Of a stretch of 64,000 bases of DNA, positions 49,129-59,809 are shown one piece after another. Within the stretch, counting starts at the first letter, position 1; each line of letters opens with the position of its first letter. The DNA is from Phlyctochytrium arcticum (lineage: Eukaryota > Chytridiomycota > Chytridiomycetes > Chytridiales > Chytridiaceae), in assembly GCA_025602905.1 (NCBI GenBank), contig JAHLKI010000012.1, positions 620,001 through 684,000 on the forward strand. The letters are read 5' to 3'. The notes under the pieces were generated by a model that saw nothing but the letters and a program-made list of their open reading frames with translations, did not search any database and was not told the DNA's origin. A program made the translations under genes and the position numbers.

Positions 49129-50656
49129 TCACTGGTTAAGGAGGTAGGTGACAATTTCTTGGTATTGGTAAACGGCGGCAAAATCCACTGGTAGGATTCC
49201 TTCTCCGGGTGGCAACGACCGAAAAGCATCGCAAATGGCTTTGTCGGGGTCAAGTACTTGCTTCCGGGGACTCGTGCTTTCTGACTTGCCATTGGTATCA
49301 CTTGTAACGGTTGGACTGTCGGTAACAGCTCTTTGCTTCCCAGATCTTGAAGGTTCCGCCCCATCCCCACCAGACTCGTCCTGCCGATTCTGAGCTTTTG
49401 GTTCTTTGGTGGTGCTTTTGGACACCTTTTTTGAATGCCGCTGAAGGGACCGCAATCGTCTCAGCATCTGATACTCCTGTACCGACAACGCCACCCGCGG
49501 TTTCGCCCCAGACTCCAAAAGTATTCGCACCAGTGACAACGATCCCTTGCAGCATGCAATATGTAGAGCTGTTATGCCAAACCAAGAGCTATTCACTTGG
49601 ATCTTTTGGCTCTGTTTCCGTGTTTTGAGTTAGTTCTGACCATGTTCTGGATACAAGAGAAAAAGGCACCTACTTGTATCATTTTGAAAACGACGCGATG
49701 AAGGCCCAAACACACGGCCAAAAGGAAGTAAGAAGGAGTCTGAAATCTGGGCTGCGATGCTCCTTCATGACACACGGCTGCATTAGCATCCGAAGGAAAG
49801 CCCTTGTCCATCATGAGCATGCAGACCGGCTCCATGCCATTGACCATTGCCGACAAAAAGATTCGCTCTGTTTCGGCCGCAAACTTGCCAAACACGGCCG
49901 CATTGACATACTCTAGCAAAGCGCAGGCGGTCGTCATGCGGTGGTCATGGACGGCAAGACGTATCAGATGTAATGTGCCTGTTCAAGGGGTGTTAATATG
50001 ACTACTGTGAAGCACTGACAAACACCATTTGTGAGATACCATGGGCGGTGCGCTTATCCTTTTTCGCCTTTAATAGTTTGGACAGCACTCCCTTCTTGTC
50101 ATCCTTGTACTTGTCGACTGCAAAGTAGCCATGTCAGAAAACGTTCCGTCATCGACTTGAGTGTCAGATGTTTTACAACACCTTTCTTGTTCTTGCTCTC
50201 CCACATGCTGGTTTTCCACTTGGAATTCTTGTTTTGAGCCTGGCTCTCCACCGGCTTGCGAACCTCCAACTTCTTGAGCAGCCGTCGCTGCTTTCGGGGA
50301 TGGGTATCGGTCTGCCGAAACTCGGCCAGGGAAATTGCAGATTTTTGACGATTTGCTGCCCGTGCGCGCCCTACGAGCCAAACCGACGGCCCACTAGTGC
50401 TTCTCTTGACCCCTTCCAAAGTGAGAAATGATGCATTCGGCACGGCATCGAATCGTGCTGACTGCTGTGGACTTCCGGGTGTTGACGCCGCTGTTGCCGG
50501 TTCCACTATAGTAGAACCGCTAGAATTTATCACAATGCTGTTGGTGTTGAACGTAGGGACTGGGGGTGATGAGATGGAGCGAAGACGGGTAGTGATGCCC
50601 TTCTTCAGTTGTTTCCTCAGCCCCAACTTCTCGGCAGGCGGATTGGCGATTGACAT
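49129..50656 (-). CDS. Ankyrin-repeat protein
   Basis: Start at 50656 (MSIANPPAEKLGLRKQLKKG). The first ~180 residues are basic, Ser-rich and disordered. After introns near 50,100 and 49,985 the ankyrin region reads VHDHRMTTACALLEYVNAAV, AMVNGMEPVCMLMMDKGFPS, SYFLLAVCLGLHRVVFKMIQ and the clear repeat WFGITALHIACCKGSLSLVR with ILLESGA. A charged Ser/Lys-rich insert of ~85 residues (SKKVSKSTTKEPKAQNRQDE) then splits the last repeats, ending PVDFAAVYQYQEIVTYLLNQ. Intron positions between the ankyrin exons were not all fixed. The specific function is unknown; ankyrin proteins mediate protein-protein contacts. It lies in tandem with, and downstream of, the chorismate mutase-prephenate dehydratase gene. 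Confidence 0.7.
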
Positions 50657-50774
50657 GGCGCGTATAACTACTGCTACATGGAGCATGAAACTAGTTCCAT
50701 TTCACGTGGTGAGACATCGCAACTTTAAAAAACATACAGGAAAGACTATATGTCCTATAGGTAGTGACAGGATA

Positions 50775-52129
50775 TTATACGGCTGGTTTTTGGGAGGGAT
50801 ATGATCCAAGGACGCGAATGTCTAGGCAAAACTGCTTCATCTGTTCTAATGCTGCACCAACATTTGGGTCTTGGTGATGACCATCAAGCTCAATGAAGAA
50901 ATTGTAGTGCCTGTGTGCCGCGGAAAGACGTTAGAATGTTGATGGGAGGCAAAGAGCTTCTCGAAACCATACCATGGGCGCTGACCAGACGGCCGGGAGT
51001 CGATTCGAGTCAAGTTGATATGGAACGATTTGATGACATTGAGCACATCACAAAGCGCCCCAGGCTGTCGATGGTCCACCGTGAAATATAGCAGAGTGTG
51101 ATCTTTACCCGTTGGAGCATCTGACGCGTCTCCAATGATGAGGAATCGCGTAGTGTTATCTATGCCTCTGGAGTCAGCCGTTGAACAGAGCTGCCTGCAG
51201 ACGCAAAGCTTTACCTTTTGCATCCTCCACCGACTCTTCGTGGACGACCAGACCGTACATGGCTGCACACATTTGACTGCAAATGGCGGCCGAACTCGGC
51301 TCCCGCGATGCCAATTCCGCTGCCTGTGCCGTTGAGCTCACATTTATCCGTTCCACTCCCCGGTAGTTGGTTGCCAAAAACTTTTGACACTGTCCAAAGC
51401 CCTGATTCCAAATTGTAAGGACAAGGCCCGATGAGACGAGAAATGATGGCTTACTTGGGAATGACTGTAAATCTTGCGTATCTGATCTTTACTGGAACCG
51501 GCATGGCCCAGGAGAGCATGCCGGACGGGAAGATAGTGTTCAGCCCGAATCATGGCACCCTTGACGGAGACAAATGCATCAAGGGTTTCCTGTACTGAGC
51601 CAAACCGAGAGTTTTCAAACGGGACCACGCCGTAATTCGTGACGCCAGTGGCCACGGAATCAAAGACGTCCGCTATTGTTTCCTGCTCCACGTACTGAAT
51701 ACTGTCCCCGAAGCGCGCAAATGCCACTTGATGCGAGTAGGTCCCCCGAGGACCCAGGAATGCAATGGTAGTCTTTTTTTGTAACGAAATGCTAGCAGAC
51801 ATTATTTCTCGAAAGATTGCTTGTACTGATGTTGTTGGGAGGGGGCCATAATTTAATGTTTCCAACTATTGGAAATGTGGAAAGTGAGGAACAGGACGGC
51901 GTGCGAGAGAATGAATGGATGTACGCACCCGCTCGTAAATTTGGAGCTCTCGACCCGGGCGGTGAATATGCTCGTTCTGGGGACCGTCGACCTTGGCAGC
52001 CTTTTGTTTGGCGAGACCGACATTGACACTGAGTTGGGCCCGCTCGTTCAGCAAGCGCACGAGATCTGCGTCGAGAGTATCGATCTTTTGCCGGATATGG
52101 GCCAAGCTCTGAGCGGCCTGGTCAGACAT
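50775..52129 (-). CDS. Fused chorismate mutase-prephenate dehydratase with ACT domain (P-protein type)
   Basis: Catalyses chorismate to prephenate to phenylpyruvate in phenylalanine synthesis. Exon 1 starts MSDQAAQSLAHIRQKIDTLD and holds an AroQ-class chorismate mutase: LDADLVRLLNERAQLSVNVG, then HRPGRELQIYER. An ordinary intron (donor gtgcgt, acceptor aatag) joins it to LETLNYGPLPTTSVQAIFRE, IMSASISLQKKTTIAFLGPR and GTYSHQVAFARFG, the linker and start of prephenate dehydratase exactly as in bacterial PheA. The dehydratase continues TNYGVVPFENSRFGSVQETL, and TTRFLIIGDA carries the Thr-Arg-Phe motif. The regulatory ACT domain reads HTLLYFTVDHRQPGALCDVL, IDSRPSGQRPW, then HYNFFIELDGHHQD. Ends at 50775. 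Fungal Pha2 normally lacks the mutase, which is a separate Aro7 protein. No mitochondrial presequence is evident. Confidence 0.88.
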
Positions 52130-52444
52130 TGCTACTATCTAGCTCCTTTTCCTTTTCAATTGTTTTGAGGAAGTCAGTGCCCCCCCAGCCGAAACGCCAG
52201 TTTGTCACAGATCGGAGATCCATCCAGCACGTGACCGGAATGGAATGGAATTCGGACCAATTCGGAGCCTGGGAATTTGCGACTCATATATAACCCCCCA
52301 GGTCACTTTCGTCCCCCCCTCCCCCCACATATTCGTCGTTCCCAGCCAGCTATCGGCTGTTTCAAAGGAGTTCCGTGTCAAGCTCTCGCAGACTGTAGGT
52401 TCCGCTATTGTGAACTCTGGTAACGACATACGGTCCAACCCATC
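52130..52444. promoter_or_regulatory. Intergenic region with CACGTG and TATA-like element
   Basis: Upstream of the P-protein gene. CACGTG lies at 52228-52233, and a TATATAA element near 52,286 can be read on either strand, being ~160 bp from the P-protein ATG. A poly-C run follows at about 52,313-52,325. Confidence 0.4.
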
Positions 52445-53560
52445 TTGGTTTTAGTTTCTTGTCACTTCGGAAGTTGTTGGCAATTTCGCTATTCTAAACA
52501 AGGATCCAGTCATCACCTTCGATTGGTCTTGGACGTAAACGGTGCGTTTTGCCGAATAATGCCTTTTTCTGGAGTTGTGATTGGCTTCAATTTAATAACC
52601 ACAGTACTTTATGGACCGGTAGGCAAAGTTTTGGAGAGTTTAATACTTCAAGCACCAAACGAACATGGTGAATTTCATACGGAGCTCGAAAAGCTTAGTT
52701 TGTGTGATAGAATTAAGTATGCAATATCATACGGCGTTACAAAAAGGTACCAATTCTCCGAAAGCAGCATGGAGGAGGTTGTTGCAACATTTAGGAAAAA
52801 CTGGCAGAAAGGTCTTGGGTGTCAATACTTAAAAATGGTTGTTAATAAATTATTATTGAAGTGAGATGGAGTCTATGAAACAGGGATGTGTGAAGATGTA
52901 TATTTCAGAGATTGGATGCGTCGACCCGCAAGCTGTTCCGCCAATGGTGATATTCACTGTTCCGCAGGTACCTTGGAATCTTCGGCCGATACCGGTTCCG
53001 AAAGCTGTATTGGGAAAATTGATTAAGCTGTTGAAGGATAGAATGGCAATGGAGGTTTTGGAGTTCTCGATAGCCCTATATTCCAACAGATGGTTTACAG
53101 TGACAAAGAAGAACGGGAAACTGGGATTCACCCAAGACTTGCAACCACTGAATAAAGTAACTATTCGAAACACTGGGATCGGACCGTTGATTGACGACTT
53201 TGCTGAAGAGTTTGCGGGGCGAGCGATCTATTCGATGGGTGATTGACAGTCAGGGTAGGATCAATTTCAGTTAGCAATCCAGAGCCGCCCTAGGAGGCGC
53301 CATATCACTACCTTACAAACACCTGCGATACCGTCTTACAAAAGTTCATTCCGGAGAAAACTATCCCATTTATTAATGTTGTTCCGATGAGGGGGTGTCC
53401 GAAATCATTGAAAAATGAAACAATTGGTTTGGATGGATGTCGCAAGTTTGTATCTGAGCATATTGCCGATGTAGAAGCTAGTGGGAAGAGAATGCATGGA
53501 GTTTATCCAAATTTGTCGGGAGAGAAATCGTAATCATGTTTTGGTGTGTCGCATTTTCGG
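52445..53560 (+). pseudogene. Decayed Ty3/gypsy-like retroelement, reverse-transcriptase fragment
   Basis: One open frame (52866-53246) carries the start of a chromodomain-type Ty3/gypsy reverse transcriptase: IPVPKAVLGKLIKLLKDRM, SNRWFTVTKKNGKLGFTQDL, QPLNKVTIRNTGIGPLIDDF, AEEFAGRAIYSMGD. The next catalytic stretch continues in the same alignment as DQFQLAIQSR, but two in-frame stop codons occur around 53,244-53,256, and later fragments (PEKTIPFINVVPMRGCP) follow with lost frame. No active-site YxDD region, integrase, RNase H or long terminal repeats were seen. An upstream frame (52445-52864) may be part of the same element. It is a dead remnant inserted between the P-protein gene and RPN8. 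Confidence 0.75.
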
Positions 53561-53894
53561 ACGACTGATCTTCGACGTCGAAAGTGGAGGCTATCCAACT
53601 CATGCGAGCTCGAATGAAAATGCTGTGCCATTTCGAATGATCATTTCTTTGAACTTTGCCTTTTCCAAAGCTGTCCAAAAAGCCGTCTTCTCCTATTGCC
53701 AGTTGTGCAATCGTTTTGGAAGTACGAGTATGATCATTTTCATCTATTGTTGTCAAAGGTGTTTCATTCGCTGCCGCTTTGATACGATCTTGTGTGTCGT
53801 CTGGCAGCCGGGCGTGCATCGTCTTATTTATCTCTGAAATTAGATCCGAGTAATCCCCCTCAAAGACCACCTCTTCCTCCTCCCGCATTTCCAC
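53478..53894 (-). CDS. Unrecognised 138-residue open frame
   Basis: Starts MEMREEEEVVFEGDYSDLIS and runs without introns to 53478, overlapping antisense to the end of the retroelement remnant. Acidic, helical-looking N-terminal half (KTMHARLPDDTQDRIKAAAN), then a Ser/Thr-rich part. No domain recognised. It may be a real small gene, the truncated end of a gene cut by the retroelement, or chance. Confidence 0.3.
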   Translation of the reverse strand: MEMREEEEVVFEGDYSDLISEINKTMHARLPDDTQDRIKAAANETPLTTIDENDHTRTSKTIAQLAIGEDGFLDSFGKGKVQRNDHSKWHSIFIRARMSWIASTFDVEDQSSENATHQNMITISLPTNLDKLHAFSSH

Positions 53895-54112
53895 TCAACT
53901 TTTCCCTTTCTGCCAACATTGCTTGCGCTGTTCTGTGTGCGCCTTGCGAAGATTTTTAGATCAGACTCAGGATCAGTTGGAATTTGGATCAATCATCGTC
54001 AAACAAGTCCATTTGGGACCATGGCAACAGTGAACGTCACGTAATTGAACAAGTTGGCAGCCAGAACTTTGGCCACTCGAAACACGCTTCCCAAGATCGC
54101 GCCGACCAAACG

Positions 54113-55236
54113 ATGCCATCTCCAAACTCATCTCCAGAAGTCGTCGTCGTCCACCCGCTGGTTCTGCTCTCGGTAGTGGACCATTACAACCGCACAGCTC
54201 GGAATACAAAGAAGCGAGTTGTGGGTGTTCTGCTTGGTCAGAATGTGGGCAATACCGTCAATGTAGCAAACAGTTATGCTGGTATGTTTGTCCTTTACAA
54301 ATTCTCGTCCTCCTGCTAAACCGTTGAACGCCCCGCCAGTTCCCTTCGAGGAAGATGAGAAGGACCCTTCGATTTGGTTCTTGGATCACAACTATCATGA
54401 AGCCATGTATGACATGTTCAAGAAAGTCAATGGTACCCTCCAAGAATGAACAGAATAAGAAAACAGAGACGCTAACGGGTTGATTTAGCGAAGGAGAAGA
54501 TTGTCGGCTGGTACCATAGCGGACCAAAACTGCGGGCGTCGGATTTGGAAATCAATGAGCTTTTCAAGCGCTACATTCCCAACCCCGTTCTTGTCATCAT
54601 TGACGTCAAACCGAGAGATTTGAGCATTCCTACTGACGCCTACTTTGCTGTGGAGGAAATTCACGATGTAAGTCACGCTATTTAATCATGTCGTCGCCCT
54701 CGGAGCTCATCTTTTCTCCGCAGGATGGCACGGCTACCACAAAGACATTCCACCACATCCCCACACAAATTGAGGCGGAAGAGGCTGAAGAAATTGGTGT
54801 CGAACATCTGCTCCGTGATATCAAAGACACTTCCATAGGAACGTTATCAACACAAATCACCAATCAACTGGTTTCACTCAAGGGCCTGCAGACACATTTG
54901 TTTGACATACAGCGTTATCTCGAACAGGTTCTCGCCGGATCCTTGCCCATCAACCACCAAATTATATACAATCTGCAGGATATCTTCAATCTGCTCCCAA
55001 ACCTCCAAATTCCCGACACCGTGAAGGCGTTTGCTGTAAAGACGAACGACGAACTACTCGTCATGTACTTGTCTAGTTTGATTCGCGCGGTGATTGCACT
55101 CCATGGCCTGATCGAGAACAAGATTATGCTTCGTGATGCAGAAAAGAAGGAAGAGTCAGCAAACGACCGAAAGGAGGAAGAGGCTTCTAAAGCAGTGACT
55201 GTTGCAGACGCAAAGGCTGAGGAGAAGAAGACGTAA
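54113..55236 (+). CDS. RPN8: 26S proteasome regulatory subunit Rpn8 (PSMD7)
   Basis: MPN-domain partner of the deubiquitinase Rpn11 in the proteasome lid. The ATG at 54113 gives [20 protein letters not shown] and [20 protein letters not shown] with LGQ, the standard opening; longer in-frame ATGs upstream would add an unusual tail. Introns fall near 54,282-54,340, 54,434-54,487 and 54,669-54,723. The MPN core has [40 protein letters not shown] and [20 protein letters not shown]; the zinc-binding JAMM residues are missing, as always in Rpn8. The C-terminal helices ([20 protein letters not shown]) and a Lys/Glu-rich tail ending EEKKT complete it. Convergent with NUP54, 79 bp apart. Confidence 0.95.
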
Positions 55237-55315
55237 AAGTCTTGTTGCATGGCGACAATTTTTGTTCTGTACAATAAATAAAAACACAAATAACATCAAC
55301 TATGTATGCAACGTC

Positions 55316-56751
55316 TCATGACTTTGCAAATCCAACTTCCTCATATTCCCGCAGTATGCGGCTCGCAACTTTTTCGTCATCCTGTACCACTTCCGTTATG
55401 GCCGCCAGTCCAGACTGGTGTTCATTTAGAGTCTAGACCGTTCGTTCAGTAGTGGTTCGCGAATGCGCAGCTACATACACAAATATGTACCTGAAAGATT
55501 TGCTTCAGTTGATCGTTATTCACAACGGACCAGAGGTCTGAATTTGATCGAACAGACGAAAACTCCTTAAAGCTCTTGGTCTGCTGAAGGTGGGCCCAAA
55601 TTTCATTCAATCTTCCCCGGAAAACTGCTGGTCGCTGCAATTCTCGCTCCATGGCAGAGAGTCGACTCTGAAACTTTTCCTCCTCCACTCTGATAGAATA
55701 GCCCCGATTTCTGATCAACTGTACATTCTTCATGATCTGGAGCCGCCTGTGAACCATGCACAACGAAGCAACAAGAGGTTTGTAAACCTACTCTGAGGGT
55801 CTTCCCGGCTAACTTGATCTGGCGGCGCTTGTAATCTTGCAACTTGGCAACAGTATCCAAATAATGCTTCCTCTTCAATGCTTCAAGTTGCTCCTTGATT
55901 TCCTGCACATGATGTAAATGGAAAATTCGCCGCTTTGGTCAGATGTCAAGCGACTTGCCGTTAATTTTGCCGTATGAGCCCGACTAGTCTCTTCTTGCAT
56001 ACTCAATCGCTTCTTTATATCTTCAAAACCAACCGCTAAAACGGGGACCATGCTACGGTAAAGTTGGTTACTTGAAGGAGGAATGATATAGCGAAAAATC
56101 ATACCACTTGGGATCGGGATTGTCTCTCTGTGCTTGCTCGTACAGGCTCGGGTCTTGACCAGGCGGAGGTCCGTACAAATGTACTTCCGAGGGATGGACC
56201 ATGTTGTAAAAGTATTGCTGAAACAGAGTCACATTAACCCAAGTATGTAGCGCATGCATTCGCTATCATCTGCACGTACGACGAACTGACACCGACTACT
56301 ATTTGGATCCCAACAAGCAACGGCTCGTTGAAATTGGGCTTCAAGGGTATCGGGTTGCGACTGAACATTTTGCTGCGGTACACCTACGACGCTCTTCAGA
56401 AACATGCGCAAGATTCTATAGCATAGCGCGCGATATTACCATAGTTGGTGGCAGCTCCGCCTAGTCCTACGAGGCTATTTGAGCGAATAAAATGATAGTA
56501 AAGCAGGTTCCTAAATACCATATTGTCCTGTTAACGAGTTGACTGTCGGGGGCTGTCCGAAGGAATTGGTGCTTGCTATTGGGAAAAAGTGTTCTTAGGC
56601 TCAACGGTTGCTAGTTCGCGAAGATTCCAATTTGAACTGACAATTCGAGGGCAAGTTTTGGTTGGACGCTAAGAGTTTTCCGGCCTGTTAGCATTACAGC
56701 AACGAGCCAGGAACTGAACGAATGCATACCTCCAGAGAATGAAAATGCCAT
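55316..56751 (-). CDS. NUP54: Nucleoporin Nup54/Nup57
   Basis: FG-nucleoporin of the central channel, partner of Nup62 and Nup58. The first coding exon is MAFSFSG; a short FG-type region follows over small exons (STNSFGQPPTVNSLTGQYG, NSLVGLGGAATNYG). Then come FQRAVACWDPNSSRCQFVV, FYNMVHPSEVHLYGPPPGQD and WMVPVLAVGFEDIKKRLSMQ with the coiled coil EIKEQLEALKRKHYLDTVAK. The conserved Nup54 domain reads MKNVQLIRNRGYSIRVEEEK, then RPAVFRGRLNEIWAHL. It ends EEVGFAKS at 55316. At least seven short introns; the FG region is much shorter than in yeast Nup57 or animal Nup54, though I may have missed an exon between 56,430 and 56,750. Confidence 0.87.
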
Positions 56752-59400
56752 TTCAGTATGGCAAAGTAGGATGTTGTCAGGTATGTAGATCAGCCCGGAG
56801 ATCAGCCAAAGCCGCAATTCGCGGTTGGGACAGTCTTTTCACTTGCCACACCTTCCTTCTTCACCAAACATATTCCCTACTGCTTCAGGTTTTTCGAAAC
56901 CCCGTGGGCCTTTGGAATGAGAGGCATGCAGCATCAAATTGTGGATAACGAAGAATTTTACAAGGCAGACTAATCATATAATTCGGACTTGCTCATCCAT
57001 TTTCGATAGACCGACTGTCGGCTACTTGCCGGTGTATCCAGGGGAAACATTTGTGCATTAGGCATGTATCGATCATTTAGTTGTACTGTCCGTACGATTT
57101 CTGCGCTGGCCCCATCAAGGCTGGACTTTCTCACAAATACTGCGACTTGGACGGTGCCATCGTACTGACGTAGAGCATGCGACCATGAACCCCTCCGCGT
57201 TCACTCAAGTCTGGACCACGGAAAATGCCTTCGAGAACGGAAAGGTCCGGTGCCCTTTTTGCAAAGAATGAGGGCCTAAAATTAATGTTGTGGTCAAAGG
57301 AGAGGAAGGATAGAAGGAGAAAAATGCTTCATTGCCATCGCCGACTTTCCGGCAGATAGTGTGGAGTCAGAGCGTGAAGTGTGCATAGTACAACGCACCG
57401 ATCATACATTTACACCGCTTCAACCCTGCCCTTCCAACTTTTCAAGCATCACCTCAAGCCACTGTTTGTAGCGCGAACCGAAGACACCGAAGCGGTGGTG
57501 CGAACCATGCTCTGATTTCGAGGTGTCAACACGCAAGAATCTTCCCTCCTACACCTGCCCGTTAGCACCGGATGCAGGTATGCTCCAGCAGAGGCTGTTC
57601 TTGCGAAAGTGGCGGAATGGTACTGGGTGCTGGCGCCTGCCCGCGGATAGCAGGCGCTATTGCGCCCCTGCTTATTGCTTACTTATCCCTTGAGGACCTC
57701 GACCGTTAATCCTCGGCGTTGTTCCAGCGGTACGTGCTGATCCACTTGGATGCGGAGGCGCAAACGCGGGAACGTATACTGGACATTTAGTGCCAGCTAC
57801 ATCTTGAACATCGCATACCGCGGAGGTACGCTGACTTTTTCTATGGATGTTCACAGATTCTCGAACTACCACGGCCACGCTACACAACAGGGAATTTGGC
57901 TTTGTTCGTCCGTCAACGACCGACATTAGTCACTAGGAACTAGACATCAACCTTTGCAGTCTCAGCTGTTGTATCTGTGTTCAAAGTGACAATCTGTGCC
58001 TAATGTGAAAAATAAATAAGCAACTTTATCCACACCTTTCCCCAAAAAATACCGGTCGGAATTTATGATATAGATACGAATATACGGTCAAAGCAGCAAC
58101 CAGTGGCATCATCAACAATCATGCACGCATTGTCCAGAACCTTGCTTCCTGTACAAATGTTCAGTGCTGTGGGAGAACATCAGCCAAAAAGTGATCATAA
58201 TATGATATCCATCCCTGCATTCCCCTCCACACATGCACTAATCCCTGAAGGCCACTTCACAATATGTCCGGGGATGTAGCACTTTGAATGGGATTTAGGG
58301 CTCAAAAGGTGCGTTCTCCCCATAAATTTCGAGAACCTGTCCTGCTGCTTTGCCCCAACAATGAATCCATACACGACAAGTCACAGACTTTGCAACGGCT
58401 GGAATGGTCTGGGGTCCTCACCACCCCCGCCGAGGAACCTTGAGGGCCGCCGCCAATGATTAGAATTTTCAAAAACCACTGCTGGATTTTTGCCAGTGGT
58501 CTGAGCCATTGTGCAGCAGTGTTAGTTCCCACGTTTTCCAAGCGATGGCTGTGCCACGTACCAGACCCTGGCAATGGTGGAAGCGGTGCATTAAGGATTA
58601 TGATTTGAATGTGTATTTTGGTATGGGTTAAAGTGCAAAAGTGGGTTGCATCATGGCGCTAACTGGTATGAGGAAGTTTGCCCATTTGGGCATAACTGTG
58701 GGGAGAAGGTCATTCTAACCAATCAAGCTTGTCCGGATATCTTTGGCTCCAGATTGCTGCAGTGGATTGGGCCTGTTCGGTCAATTCTGACCACACAAAA
58801 ACTTCCTTCAAATCACTGTCTGGCATTGAAATGAATGGTTTGCTGCATCTTCAACTATTTTGGAATGGTCTGTGTGAAAGTGATACGTTTAACGGCTGTA
58901 CAGCCGGTTGGTTGTCCGGGTAAGGTCCTAACACGAGTACTTCCAATGGGTGCTGGGGCAGAGATGAAAGGCTAAACTCAGTCCGGCACTCAAAGTATGC
59001 TTGTAATCGTGTATTATACTCACTTCTGACCTGGCCAACGAGTGTTCCTGGCTGAAGGAAGCGTAAAGGTCTATCATACAAATGTGCTACACTATGAAGC
59101 CATATGAAGGCCAATGCTATACGGGACTAGACTATGAACACGAAGACAGTGGTTTTTGTGTCTCTTTCACATGAGCCCCGGTGCGCGATGCGCCTGCGGG
59201 GATAAAGCTCTGGTTTATTTTTTTGTTAGAGACGGGAATTGGTATGGCAAAAGTTAGCGTACAATATGTAGCAGCAGAAAGTAACAGTTGTTGGCATTAG
59301 AGTAGAGATATAGGCAATAATAAATATGTCCATGACAGAACGACAGAACGTTATCCTGGGCGCTGCCCTGGGCGGGACAGGAAAACAAGTCCAAGAAAAA
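56752..59400. other. Gene-free stretch downstream of the NUP54 start
   Basis: No gene supported on either strand. A GC-rich perfect inverted repeat (arms 57633-57640 and 57650-57657, GCGCCTGC/GCAGGCGC, 9-nt loop) lies inside a locally GC-rich patch. The rest is unremarkable single-copy-looking DNA. Open frames such as 58302-58574 have no domain or composition support. Confidence 0.5.
57633..57657. repeat. Short perfect inverted repeat
   Basis: Arms of eight bases around a nine-base loop. Could fold as a hairpin; no downstream T-run or gene end suggests a terminator role. Confidence 0.6.
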
Positions 59401-59557
59401 GTCATGCAAGAGAGGACATGGGATGTTAAGAAAGGAAAGATCATGCAAGAGCGGACATGAAATGTTAAAAAAGGAAAGGTCATGCAAGAGAGGACATGAG
59501 ATGTTAAGAAGGGAAAGGTCTTGCAAAAGAGAGGACATATTATGTTAAGAAGGGAAA
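59401..59557. repeat. 39-bp tandem repeat, four copies
   Basis: Copies start at 59401, 59440, 59479 and 59518; the first three are 39 bp and the last 40 bp. The core reads GTCATGCAAGAGAGGACATG followed by RGATGTTAAGAAAGGAAA. Copies differ at a few bases each. On the minus strand it reads as a 13-residue repeat (CMTFPFLTSHVLS), which explains the open frames there but is not evidence of a gene. Confidence 0.9.
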
Positions 59558-59809
59558 TGGCCAAATGTTACAAGTAAGAGAATCCAACAAGATATGGAAG
59601 GTAAGCAAGATCATTTCAGAACATGGTGCGGCAGGATAGGAAGGGACGAAGAGGTCCAGAGTGATAGATAGCTAACGCGTGACGATTCGCGGGCCAGAGT
59701 ATTTTATGCAGCGGTCGGAGAGAACGGCACGGTCAGGCAAGAGGTTGCAACGGCCTAGCAAGGGCTTTTGAAGATGTGAGTCTCATCATAAGTAGAGATA
59801 CAATAAATA

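Noticed and set aside
57590..57680. tRNA-like start GTGGCGGAATGGTA
   Set aside because: No B-box, anticodon arm or acceptor pairing follows; only a simple hairpin is present.
58302..58574. 90-codon minus-strand frame
   Set aside because: No domain, splice context or composition support; in the gene-free stretch.
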